DNA of 64,000 nucleotides from Fabrea salina (taxonomy: Eukaryota > Ciliophora > Heterotrichea > Heterotrichida > Fabreidae). Position numbers and translations under genes: made by a program. Positions 44,355 to 52,559 of this stretch are shown one piece after another. Within the stretch, counting starts at the first letter, position 1. Each line of letters starts with the position of its first letter. Where the stretch lies: positions 1 through 64,000 of the forward strand of contig JALIHJ010000063.1 of assembly GCA_022984795.1 (NCBI GenBank). Reading direction: 5' to 3'. The notes under the pieces are model-generated. The model worked only from the letters and a program-made list of their open reading frames with translations. It made no database searches and was not told the DNA's origin.

Positions 44355-46059
44355 TTAAGTAAACTTAAAGCCTCTGATTTGAAGGTACTCCGGGTCGCTT
44401 TCAGTTGTAGGCACTATCGAAGGAACTTGCCCGTCTTCTTTGACTACGTTTTCTCTGCTTTCTCCTATAACTAAGTGTCCGTCTAACTTCAGCCCGTTAA
44501 TTTCTGTGGTCCTGCCTTCTAGTATCAGGGCTGAGTTGGCACTTATGCTCCACTCGCCCTTGACCTTGTCTTTGAGCTCTTTGAAACAACAAGCGAAACT
44601 AGGCATAATCACTACTTTAGCAGGGAACCTGTACCTAATTCCTGCAAAGATTATGTCTTCTTGTGGCTCTTCAATTTGCGTACCTGCTAGTCTCAGCAAC
44701 ATGTTGTTGCAAAAGTAGTAGTCGCACTCCCCACTTCCAGCACTCCAGGGGTGCAGTCCTTGAGTTGACTTAGCAGCTGCTTCTTCTATGTTGTTTTTGA
44801 CTGCTGAAAAACATAGCCACCTTTCGTACTGGGTAAAGCCTACCTTCTTGCTTCTAGGAAACATTTTGCCAAAGTCCTGCATCATGCACTCGAGTCTAGT
44901 AGGGGACTTGAACTTAGTTTTTGTCGAGTCAGCGTACTTGGGGTTCACGAATTCTGGCATGTGACCTCCTGTTTGGTTGAGGGCTTCTACGTAGTCATCA
45001 AGTTTGAAAAGCAGAGTATTGGTGTTGCCGGGGAAAGGAGAGAACTCAGCTGTTTGGGGAGTCCCTAATCCTAAAGCTTTGTTGGGCACGTCGCCTTCAG
45101 AATGCATACCTGAAGTCTTCATCAAAGACTCTATAATGTTGTACTCAACATTTACAGTCTGCACGTTGTCTTCTTTGGCGAGCTTAACAATTCCCCCCAG
45201 GGCTTCCTTTGGTTTCCTGGGAACTGTCATGTAGTTCATGCTGAACTCGTTCCGGATACTGACTCCTAAAAAGGAAGGCAAAGCCTTAAAAACCAAACTG
45301 TTGGTGTCTTGAATAAACACCATCCACTTCTTGCCTTCTGCAATCCACTTTTGAGGTAACCCGTACTGGTACAGCAGAATGTGGACATCTCCATGGCCAT
45401 GGGGCTTGCCAAGTATTTCTCCTTCTTCAACAGCGAATCTAGCGTTGTTGTCAATCAGAGCAGGAACTTTTTCTTGCTTCATTAAAGTAACTTGGTCTTT
45501 GTTAAGTCCAAAGTACCCGTTTTCTTCTAGGAGTTGAAGAGTCTTTTCGTGAGTGTCTTCAGAAGTCATGATTGCTAGGGGCAGCTGCTGTCCTGTTCTT
45601 TCTTGCAAAGCAATAATGTTTTGAATGTAAAGCTCCAGAAAAGTCGTTTGTGTAAGCAACTCAACAGGAAGTCCAACCTTTATTCCGTTGTACCCAAGTC
45701 GTTCTCCCAGTCCCCCTGCAACTAGCACAAACGCACACTGACCTACTTCTTGCATTCCTGTTTCTTCGAAGGAAATGAACTGGTCCAAGTCCAACTCTGG
45801 GTTGATGGTTTCTCCTTCAGGAATAGAGGGCGAGCCACCCTTCAAAAGGATTGACTCCAGCTGAAGACTCTTCAAGTAGTTTGCGTGCCCTTGCAATGTA
45901 GTCCTTGATTCCCCCTGGGTAATTCTTGTCGAAGTGCCTCAGTTGCTGAATAAGGGAGTCTTTTTGCTCAGGCGACTGCTCAGCACTGAAAAGGTGGGAC
46001 TGACCGTACTCCTCGGAGCCCAGTAACTCGACTACTTGTTCGTTGGTCAGACTGTCCAT
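44355..46059 (-). CDS. UDP-sugar pyrophosphorylase, reading frame interrupted
   Basis: The protein spans two frames: 46059 to about 45835 (starting MDSLTNEQVVELL, to AGVNPFEG), and from there to 44355 (PSIPEGE, nucleotide-binding VAGGLGERLG, then LNQTGGHMPEFVNPKY). It makes UDP-sugars from sugar-1-phosphates and UTP. The USP family is continuous across the AGxNPF(E/D)G...PS(V/I)PxGE region, and one extra base in the GGGTGG tract (45834-45840) explains the shift. A 16-nt GT-AG string exists nearby, but it encodes the conserved NPFE residues and lacks a branch A. If the frame is joined, about 567 residues result. Confidence 0.88.
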
Positions 46060-46080
46060 TTATATATTCGTTGGTTAGAG

Positions 46081-46689
46081 TTAGAACTTTCTACCTGAGA
46101 GTTTTTTCTTGAGTTCTTCGAAACTAAAAGGCTCGTAGTCGAAGTAACAAACTTCCCAGGCATTTGCAATCGCTTTTTCAGCAGTTTCTTTTGAAAGGTC
46201 CTTTTTGTTGTAAGTCATACTATTGTAGGCTCTAGACCTTACGCAGTCAATGTACTTATTGTTTCTGCGCCAGAACTCGTAGAACTTGGCTTCGCGGCAC
46301 TCTCCACTGAGGTTGGTAGCTCTTATTTCGCTGCAAGCAATGTGCTCTGGGTCGTCGAAGTCAACTTCAGCCCTGGCGTCGTCGTAGACGTGGACGAGTT
46401 CGTGGGTTACTGTGTAGTCGAACTGGTCATCTGTAACGTGGTTCGCGCATATCACTATTTTCTTTTCCCTTTCGAAGTAGTGTCCTGAGTAAGGGTCTTC
46501 GCAAACCTTGCAAGAAACAAGGTCTGGAGGCAACTTTATGTTGAGTTGTCTAAACTTGTGAGCGAAAATTTCCCAAGTTCGGGAATTTAGGAACTTGTTT
46601 AGGTTGTGTATGCAGTCTGCTAAGCATCTTTTGCGGACTTCTGCTTCTTGAGCAATAGAGAGTTTTTCTTTTTGTTCATCTACGCTCAT
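46081..46689 (-). CDS. ATP23: Mitochondrial inner-membrane protease ATP23
   Basis: 202 residues. The metalloprotease motif HELVH (96-100) is followed by the ATP23 signature ACSEIRATNLSGEC and a C-terminal FWRRNNKYIDCVRSRA. Several paired Cys residues (CKVC, CADC-like) fit import by the intermembrane-space disulfide relay. ATP23 matures ATP synthase subunit 6 and acts as an assembly factor, and degrades intermembrane-space proteins. Size and motif match the family. The start at 46689 is 53 nt from the divergent channel gene. Confidence 0.93.
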   Translation of the reverse strand: MSVDEQKEKLSIAQEAEVRKRCLADCIHNLNKFLNSRTWEIFAHKFRQLNIKLPPDLVSCKVCEDPYSGHYFEREKKIVICANHVTDDQFDYTVTHELVHVYDDARAEVDFDDPEHIACSEIRATNLSGECREAKFYEFWRRNNKYIDCVRSRAYNSMTYNKKDLSKETAEKAIANAWEVCYFDYEPFSFEELKKKLSGRKF

Positions 46690-46742
46690 TTTTGTTTGGG
46701 TATGCTTATTAGTTCACTTAGTAACTATAAACACTTATAAAT

Positions 46743-48032
46743 ATGAGTGAATTGTTATCACCTGACAACAAAGGAGAGAGTCAAGAAATGATCAAGTATG
46801 TAAAGGCTTTCAGGAACGGAAACTCGTTATTCCAGTTGCCGGCCCAAGATTCGAATGAAACCCACTCTAACTTTCTCAAATTGAGGGTTGCAGAGTTGTC
46901 CTGCTGCGTTCTAGCGATAGTTGGCTTTGGTGTGGGTGCTATAATTTATGACCTTATTTACCCTAAAAATACCTACGAAGAAAAAAAAGACCTGGTTGAC
47001 ATGCTTTTCTTCATTTCTTCACTGAGCACTGGGCTGCTTCTCTTAAGTATCATTTGGAGGACTTCCGTTGAGTTCAAGTGGCTCAAATCAAAAGGAGTTC
47101 ATGCTTCAGGTGACAGTTTGTTTTCAGCCGAAAAATTCCCCAAGCTGATTTCAGAACTGATAGTGAATGCAATGCACCCAGTGTGGTTCCTTGGAAGAGA
47201 CACTTTTAGTCAAGACAACGTAGTGTACCCAGAATTCGGTATCGAGTACCAGTACAATGCTATTCTCAGCATGGTGACTCTGCTAAGGCTTTACCATTGC
47301 GTCAGGGCGCTCTCCATCCTGAGCATATACAGGTCAGGACGTGCTCAAAGGATCTGTATTATGAACGGAAGTGAAGCAAGAAGTTCATATGCCATAAAGT
47401 GCCTTATGAAAGAACAACCACTTCTACTGGTGAGCTGTATGATGATTATAGGCATACTTATAGGGGGTTACTGCCTGCGTATACTAGAAAGGCCATTAGT
47501 TATTCAGAGCGGAATGGACTTTTCAAAGTACTCCAACGCAATGTGGTGCATAATCCTTACTATGACTACAGTTGGCTACGGAGACTACTACCCTGTGACA
47601 GTAGGAGGCAGACTTGTGGGATTCATCAGCTGCATTTGGGGCGTTTTGGTGGTGTCTTTGATGGTGGTGAGTCTTACTAACTTACTTATGCTTGAGTCCG
47701 GCGAAGATAAAGCTCTTACGCTGCTCAAAAGACTTAACTTCAAAAAAGAAACTCAACAAAGCGCTGCTGCTGTTATAGGGTCAGCTTTCAAGCTGAGGTG
47801 TTGGATAAAAAAGTACCCCAACGACACCAAAACTCATAATATTTTGCTAGGCAAACTTAAGAAGAATGTTATGACTTTTAATAGAACCAAAATGAAGTTG
47901 AAGAGTCTCTACAACCTAGACTCACCTTTCGATAGAATTGAGCGTAAACTCAACAAGATTGAGGACAGCATTGAGGAAGACAAGGAGTTCTTAGGTAAAA
48001 CTCTTGCAAGACTTAATGCTTTAAAGAAGTAA
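46743..48032 (+). CDS. SK-type (calmodulin-gated) potassium channel
   Basis: 429 residues with six membrane helices. S4 has several Arg (LLRLYHCVRALSILSIYRSG), the pore has the K+ filter TTVGYGD, and S6 is followed by a helix (AAAVIGSAFKLRCWIKKY) matching the calmodulin-binding region of SK channels. These small-conductance calcium-activated channels shape excitability. The C-terminal segment (about 390-429) is a coiled coil, as in SK. In ciliates such channels help link calcium entry to membrane potential and ciliary or contractile behaviour. The start follows CTTATAAAT. Confidence 0.88.
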   Translation: MSELLSPDNKGESQEMIKYVKAFRNGNSLFQLPAQDSNETHSNFLKLRVAELSCCVLAIVGFGVGAIIYDLIYPKNTYEEKKDLVDMLFFISSLSTGLLLLSIIWRTSVEFKWLKSKGVHASGDSLFSAEKFPKLISELIVNAMHPVWFLGRDTFSQDNVVYPEFGIEYQYNAILSMVTLLRLYHCVRALSILSIYRSGRAQRICIMNGSEARSSYAIKCLMKEQPLLLVSCMMIIGILIGGYCLRILERPLVIQSGMDFSKYSNAMWCIILTMTTVGYGDYYPVTVGGRLVGFISCIWGVLVVSLMVVSLTNLLMLESGEDKALTLLKRLNFKKETQQSAAAVIGSAFKLRCWIKKYPNDTKTHNILLGKLKKNVMTFNRTKMKLKSLYNLDSPFDRIERKLNKIEDSIEEDKEFLGKTLARLNALKK

Positions 48033-48044
48033 TTCTAAACTAAG

Positions 48045-48320
48045 TTATAATGATTTGGGATACTCGTCTAAAACCCGGTTTTTGATTTTTGAGTGGATTT
48101 TCTGGGCAATTTGGGCTTTTAGAGAAGGGTCAATTCCTAGTTCCTTTGTAAGTTCTTCTGCGACTTTTTTTGGTGAGTCATTTTTATGGTCATATAAAAA
48201 CGATACCTTCTTCCTTAAGTTCTTGAGTTCTAAAGTAAGAGAGATCTCAGTTTTCCCAGACTGGGAGTCAGTAGCATTCTTGTATTCTCTGTCAGAAAGC
48301 ATACTGAATTTATTACTCAT
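48045..48320 (-). CDS. Small protein with PF2/OSR1-C-like domain
   Basis: 91 residues. The segment from about 26 to 78 (VSFLYDHKNDSPKKVAEELT, then LGIDPSLKAQIAQKI) has the strand-helix pattern of PF2-like domains: OSR1/SPAK CCT and WNK autoinhibitory domains, with an aromatic strand, the D/N-x-P turn and VAxEL. Those domains bind RFxV peptides in ion-transport kinases. No kinase is attached here. The assignment is by resemblance only; otherwise it is an unknown small helical protein. Convergent with the channel gene (12 nt between stops). Confidence 0.5.
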   Translation of the reverse strand: MSNKFSMLSDREYKNATDSQSGKTEISLTLELKNLRKKVSFLYDHKNDSPKKVAEELTKELGIDPSLKAQIAQKIHSKIKNRVLDEYPKSL

Positions 48321-48397
48321 TTGGATTAATGCCAGAATACTAGAAAATAAATATGCCGGACCAACTATAACATTTCAAACTAAAATTTCATTAATTA

Positions 48398-49360
48398 TTA
48401 GTCCATCATAACATAACTTTTAGGAAAAGACCCAATTTTGTCCCTACACTTTCCTATCCACCAGCCATTATCAGTTTGGTGCAGCACAACTATTCTTTCG
48501 CCTGCTAGGAATTCCAAGTGGTTCTTGGTTTGTGGCTTGTAGTCATATAAAGCAATGGCTTCAATAGTAGGCCTGTGGAAAGGGGGGTCTGTTATAGACG
48601 GCACATAGCACTCTTCAAGTTGCTGGAACCTTCCTGTGCTTGGCAAACTAGAAGACCTGCTCAAGTTGAAAGGGTTCATTTCTGGCAGGTTGAAGTCTGG
48701 TTTAACTTCATTCAAAGAGTGGAGAGCTTTGCTAAGGCTCATCTGGAGCTGGACTTCTTTTTCTTGGAGTTTTTCGACAATAGTTTTGGAGTGTGCTGAA
48801 TTAATGTCTAATTTGAGGATAATACCAGTTAAAAAGCAAACTATTTCAAGGTACTCGTCTTTGAGGACGTCCTTTTCCAAAGACAGTTCTTCAAGTGTAG
48901 TTTCTTTGCTTTTGTTGCTGTTTCTGAGGTGGTCGATGTAGTTGTTGAGTCGTGTGATTTCATCTTTCATAGTTTGCATTTCTTTGTTGAAGTGCTCTTC
49001 GAGTTTCTTGATTTCTTCTTCTAGTTCAATTCTGTTGTTGAAGCCTGATATGTTTTTTCTAGGCGTGTTGAATTTAGAATATCGTTTAATTCTTACTTTG
49101 GCGTTAGGAGTTGCTTTGTCGTAGGCATCTTTAGGGTCGTACCTGCCAGGAGTGGAGTTTTTATATAAGTTAAATATATGTGTAGGGAGTTTAGGTTTGC
49201 TTTTGACTTCAGACATGGACTTTGGTTTTTGGGAGTGTTCTTTGGAACTTACGGAGTAGAACTTAGGGAGGCTTTTGTTCTCTAAAAAATCTTTGGTCTT
49301 TTTTTCCTGTCTGGACTTAGAAAGTATCTGTCCCTTGCGAGTTTGGGCTTTTTCCTCCAT
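48398..49360 (-). CDS. Coiled-coil protein with C-terminal SH3 domain
   Basis: 320 residues. A basic disordered N-terminus (about 1-100), a coiled coil (about 105-215), a linker, and an SH3 domain in the last ~55 residues with the hallmark ALYDY, the Trp pair (NGWWIGK) and GSFPKSYV. SH3 domains bind proline-rich ligands; they are few in ciliates compared with animals. The architecture suggests a cytoskeletal or endocytic adaptor, by inference. The start at 49360 follows TTATTAA. The upstream gap of 175 nt is the longest non-telomeric non-coding stretch here. Confidence 0.85.
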   Translation of the reverse strand: MEEKAQTRKGQILSKSRQEKKTKDFLENKSLPKFYSVSSKEHSQKPKSMSEVKSKPKLPTHIFNLYKNSTPGRYDPKDAYDKATPNAKVRIKRYSKFNTPRKNISGFNNRIELEEEIKKLEEHFNKEMQTMKDEITRLNNYIDHLRNSNKSKETTLEELSLEKDVLKDEYLEIVCFLTGIILKLDINSAHSKTIVEKLQEKEVQLQMSLSKALHSLNEVKPDFNLPEMNPFNLSRSSSLPSTGRFQQLEECYVPSITDPPFHRPTIEAIALYDYKPQTKNHLEFLAGERIVVLHQTDNGWWIGKCRDKIGSFPKSYVMMD

Positions 49361-49535
49361 TTAATAATTTTCAAATTAGTGAAGTTATTGCACCTACTGC
49401 TTAAGTCCTTTTGAAATGAATTTAAACTTAATTTTGAGTGCATAATTATTTTTATCCTTTCCAAAAACTCTAAGTAAGGACTAAGCACTGGTTGAGTAAA
49501 ACTCACTGTATCTAAAATAACGAAATAAAGTAGCG
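49361..49535. other. 175-nt divergent intergenic region, longest in the window
   Basis: AT-rich sequence between the divergent SH3 and zinc-ribbon J-protein genes. No credible small gene or RNA fold was seen. Some of it is open in another frame on the minus strand, but that frame continues antisense to nothing and through the SH3 gene start, so it is not a gene. It may hold an unusually large promoter. Confidence 0.5.
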
Positions 49536-50600
49536 ATGTCCGGTTTTTCAGATTTTTCAACTCGAAAGTTTGCACCCTGTCTAACCAACTGCCGTTCCAG
49601 GAAAAATTCTACATTACGACCCCGACTCGACTCGTCCTCCTCTACAGAGGAAACCTCTAGTTTCGCCCTAAAAAATTACGACTTTTATTTTCCAAGATCT
49701 CCACAACCCCGCAAACGAGCCCAATCAGAACAACAAGATGAAGCCCAGCCCTCCGACTTTTGCCTTAAAAACAAAGCATTCTACTTCGGAGAAGGCGCAG
49801 TCTGCGAAGATGTTGCTATGGAAGAAGAAAACCACCTAGAAGACGCCCAAGCTTTCGCTGCAAGGCACCAAGGAGAATGTCTTTCTTCTACCTGCGAAGA
49901 CCCCCACCTGCCCTTGCTTTACAAGTGCAAACTAGGCCACCTGTGGGAGTCCGACCGAGTGCTTCTTTACGGAGAGTGGTGTGCTGTTTGCGAAAAACTT
50001 TTGCAAAAGGCAAAAACTTATGCCCAAGAAAGAGGCGGAAAGTGCTTAAACGAAAGCTGTGATGTAGTTCTGGAGTTCATGTGCAAAGCTGGGCACGTTT
50101 GGAGAGCTGACGTTTTAAAGTACACCCAGCAAAAGTGGTGCAGGCAGTGCGGCCACCTTAGGAGGCTCCAGTTCAAAGACCAACTTAAGAAAGAACAAGC
50201 TGAAACTGAGAAAAAGCAGGCCTTTCTTCAAGAGCAGCTGTTCCAAGAAGCCAGACAGAAGATGGAAGCTCTGAACCTCCTGCACAATGCTGCGGTGCTC
50301 CAGAACGAAAGCGACATAGAGCAGTCTGCAAAGGACATGACTAGGAGATTCTTAAGTAGTTCTAGTGAAGTCTGGAGCTTTGAACAAGTCAACTTCGTCT
50401 ACAAGGTGCTCTGCAGCAGTGAGGAGTTCCTAAAAGTCAAATACTTTCCTGAAAGCAGTGGAAGAGAGGTAGTGAACAAAAACTATAGGAAACTTGCCAG
50501 GGCCTTACACCCTGACAAAAACAAGCACCCTTTTTCTGGTGAAGCTTTTCAACGGTTATCTAGTGCGTACACGGCTGTAATCATTAATTTACCTAACTAG
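49536..50600 (+). CDS. Zinc-ribbon repeats fused to a C-terminal J domain
   Basis: 354 residues. A disordered Ser/Arg N-terminus, two tandem ~50-residue zinc modules (about 105-210; pattern A...G.C....C......C..GH.W......WC..C), a charged helical linker (about 215-270), and a J domain at the very end with HPD at 325-327 (LARALHPDKNKHP). The zinc modules match the treble-clef/DUF723-like repeats found in bacteria and large DNA viruses. C-terminal J domains are unusual. It may be a specialised Hsp70 partner; the second metal site is complete. Function unknown. Confidence 0.75.
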   Translation: MSGFSDFSTRKFAPCLTNCRSRKNSTLRPRLDSSSSTEETSSFALKNYDFYFPRSPQPRKRAQSEQQDEAQPSDFCLKNKAFYFGEGAVCEDVAMEEENHLEDAQAFAARHQGECLSSTCEDPHLPLLYKCKLGHLWESDRVLLYGEWCAVCEKLLQKAKTYAQERGGKCLNESCDVVLEFMCKAGHVWRADVLKYTQQKWCRQCGHLRRLQFKDQLKKEQAETEKKQAFLQEQLFQEARQKMEALNLLHNAAVLQNESDIEQSAKDMTRRFLSSSSEVWSFEQVNFVYKVLCSSEEFLKVKYFPESSGREVVNKNYRKLARALHPDKNKHPFSGEAFQRLSSAYTAVIINLPN

Positions 50601-50640
50601 TTTGAAACTAAGTTTCAAACCTAATAATTAATCATACTGC

Positions 50641-51072
50641 ATGGCAAAAGGATGGGAAATTGTATTTGGAAGGTTCCACTTCTTCGTAATGACACTTTGG
50701 TTTGCAAGCACCGCTGTTAGCTTAATAGCTATGGTAGTAGGACTTTCTTCTTCGGATGAAGACTGCGAGGGCCCTATTAGGGCTTGGTTGGTAGTTCAAG
50801 CTGCAGCTACTGGGGCTTTGCTTCCTTTGTTTCATTTCGTGAAAATAGTGGGCTACCCACTCATGCTTGTTTACAAAGTCACTTGGACTGTGCTAGGGTG
50901 CATTTGGGCTTTTGGGGATAGTTGCTCAGAAGACTTTGAATACGGGTACACGGCAACTTTGATAGCGGTGTTTTTTGACTTTATGGTTTTAGGAGTGTTT
51001 GGATTAGCAGGTTGCATTTGTGGAATTGCTGCTTGTATAGGCTACGGACTAACTACTTATGAAGACGTTTAA
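50641..51072 (+). CDS. Four-helix small membrane protein
   Basis: 143 residues with four predicted transmembrane helices (about 10-34, 48-66, 72-92, 104-132) and a short loop with a CSEDFEYGY segment between helices three and four. The final helix is rich in Gly and Cys (GLAGCICGIAACIGYG). No signal peptide and no recognised family; the layout resembles protist proteins of unknown function. The start at 50641 is supported by in-frame stops upstream and the 40-nt gap. Confidence 0.75.
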   Translation: MAKGWEIVFGRFHFFVMTLWFASTAVSLIAMVVGLSSSDEDCEGPIRAWLVVQAAATGALLPLFHFVKIVGYPLMLVYKVTWTVLGCIWAFGDSCSEDFEYGYTATLIAVFFDFMVLGVFGLAGCICGIAACIGYGLTTYEDV

Positions 51073-51114
51073 TGAACCATAATAGCTTAATAAAACTAAA
51101 TAAAACGAAAAACA

Positions 51115-51549
51115 ATGATTTGCTATAAAATGCCCATACTAGTTCTAAGTTACTTTTTAGTTACTCTGAGTTACGCCTGCAACGAAGACTGCTTAAGCAC
51201 ATGCCAAAACGCACTGTGCCTAACTACTTGCAACTGCAACGAGTTACGCCTTGAGAAAAGCAGTTCTGCGTGCAGAGATTGCGCAGGATCAGCGAATTGT
51301 TCTTGTTTTCTCAGAATGAACATGGATGACATTGACTGCATTGTGCAATGCACTGACTATTGCCAAAAGAACTTCCCTAATAATGTTGACTATTGCTTTG
51401 AAAGGTGCTTAAAAGAAAAGTGCAATAAAACCTCAGAGTCCAGTGGAATTGGGCTGCTCTTAGGGACTTGGGGAGTTGCTGTTTCTGCTTTGGGGTTATT
51501 TTTGTCTTTCATCAAACTTAGAAAAGCCAGATTTGGTTTTTATAATTAA
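51115..51549 (+). CDS. Cys-rich type I membrane protein
   Basis: 144 residues. A signal peptide (cleavage about residue 21, after LSYA), a ~90-residue ectodomain with about twenty cysteines and sequons (NCS, NKT), one transmembrane helix (about 110-131) and a short basic tail. The Cys spacing (CLSTC, CLTTCNC, CIVQC, CFERC) suggests stacked disulfide modules, in the style of ciliate surface antigens, though this one is very small. Its stop (TAA, 51547-51549) overlaps the stop of the convergent DUF1152 gene. Confidence 0.8.
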   Translation: MICYKMPILVLSYFLVTLSYACNEDCLSTCQNALCLTTCNCNELRLEKSSSACRDCAGSANCSCFLRMNMDDIDCIVQCTDYCQKNFPNNVDYCFERCLKEKCNKTSESSGIGLLLGTWGVAVSALGLFLSFIKLRKARFGFYN

Positions 51550-52550
51550 AATTCGTTAACTTTAGGCCACTCTTCTACTTCTTGGGTTTCAAAGTTGTTT
51601 CGGAAGTACTGGATTCCAACCATAAAGTCAGCAGACGTCTGGGTGTCTTCTACATAGTCTCTGTACTTAACTCTCCTAACTACTTCTTTTAACTCAAAAA
51701 AGTAGAGTTGAGACATTATTGGATTCACAAATATCACTGAGTCCTGGGTCCTTTCGTGCTTGTTGTAGTTGCCAAAGTAACCTTTGATAGAACTAGTTAT
51801 GTAGTGCCCCACTATGCTTGGGTAAGGCAAGTTGCTTTCCACATATTCTAAAGCACTTAAGTAACCCTGGACTTCTGGCATTCTTTCTTGTAAAGAAAAG
51901 CTGCCTAAAAAGCCCCCAGCTTGAGTTAACTCAGCAATGGCTCTGAAAGTAGCTCTGTCAGAAACTCCGTAGAACCTGTCACAGCCAATTCCTAAGCAAC
52001 ACAAAACACTCCTAACTCCTGTTTTAGCTACTGCAAACACGTTCACCATGTCTTCCAAAGGAGTGCCTAAGTCATGTTCATCACCAGCCATAAGACTGTC
52101 ACTGCCTCCGTCCACCAACACTATCAAGTCAACACTCAGTCTCCTGACTAACTCGGAGTAGCCTTCAGCTACCTTAGTTACTCCTCTCCTTTTAAAGGTG
52201 TACACAGGCACCTCTTGAGAAGCTTCATCCTTAAACCACTTGGACAAAAAGTACTCTGGAAAAAAGATACTTTTGTTTGGGAAGTTAGTATCTGAAGTAA
52301 CTTTCATGCACACGATGCTTCTAGCTGGGTTCTTTTCTTGCAAAATGACTTCTCCTTCTACATTCTTGAGCTCTCCAGTGTTCATGCTGGCTAAGTGCAC
52401 CGCTTTTCCTTTAGCTGTTAGTGTGAAGTACAAAGGCAAGGTATTTAAAACGTCGTAGTAACCACCGCATCCTGCCAAAAGCACACTGTTTGCACTATTC
52501 AGCAGTGGCCAGATTCCTTGCTCTAGTCCATTCCCAAAATACTTTTCCAT
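51546..52550 (-). CDS. DUF1152 family protein
   Basis: 334 residues. Family blocks are clear: the glycine-rich N-terminus (LLAGCGGYYDVLNTLPLYF), the central LIVLVDGGSDSLMAGDE and LGTPLEDM segments, and LTQAGGFLGSFSLQERMPEV. DUF1152 proteins are known mainly from bacteria and archaea; their function is not established, though the GGG loop and acidic residues suggest nucleotide or metal binding. In a ciliate it may be of bacterial origin. Codon use and packing look like the neighbours, so any transfer would be old. The start codon is 9 nt from the divergent protease gene. Confidence 0.85.
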   Translation of the reverse strand: MEKYFGNGLEQGIWPLLNSANSVLLAGCGGYYDVLNTLPLYFTLTAKGKAVHLASMNTGELKNVEGEVILQEKNPARSIVCMKVTSDTNFPNKSIFFPEYFLSKWFKDEASQEVPVYTFKRRGVTKVAEGYSELVRRLSVDLIVLVDGGSDSLMAGDEHDLGTPLEDMVNVFAVAKTGVRSVLCCLGIGCDRFYGVSDRATFRAIAELTQAGGFLGSFSLQERMPEVQGYLSALEYVESNLPYPSIVGHYITSSIKGYFGNYNKHERTQDSVIFVNPIMSQLYFFELKEVVRRVKYRDYVEDTQTSADFMVGIQYFRNNFETQEVEEWPKVNEF

Positions 52551-52559
52551 TTAACAAAA

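Noticed and set aside
45841-45856. 16-nt GT-AG string as an intron in the UDP-sugar pyrophosphorylase gene
   Set aside because: It encodes conserved NPFE residues, starts GTC rather than GTA, ends AAG and has no A at the branch position.
49282-49575. 97-residue minus-strand frame
   Set aside because: Overlaps the start of the SH3 gene in another frame and has no protein-like features.
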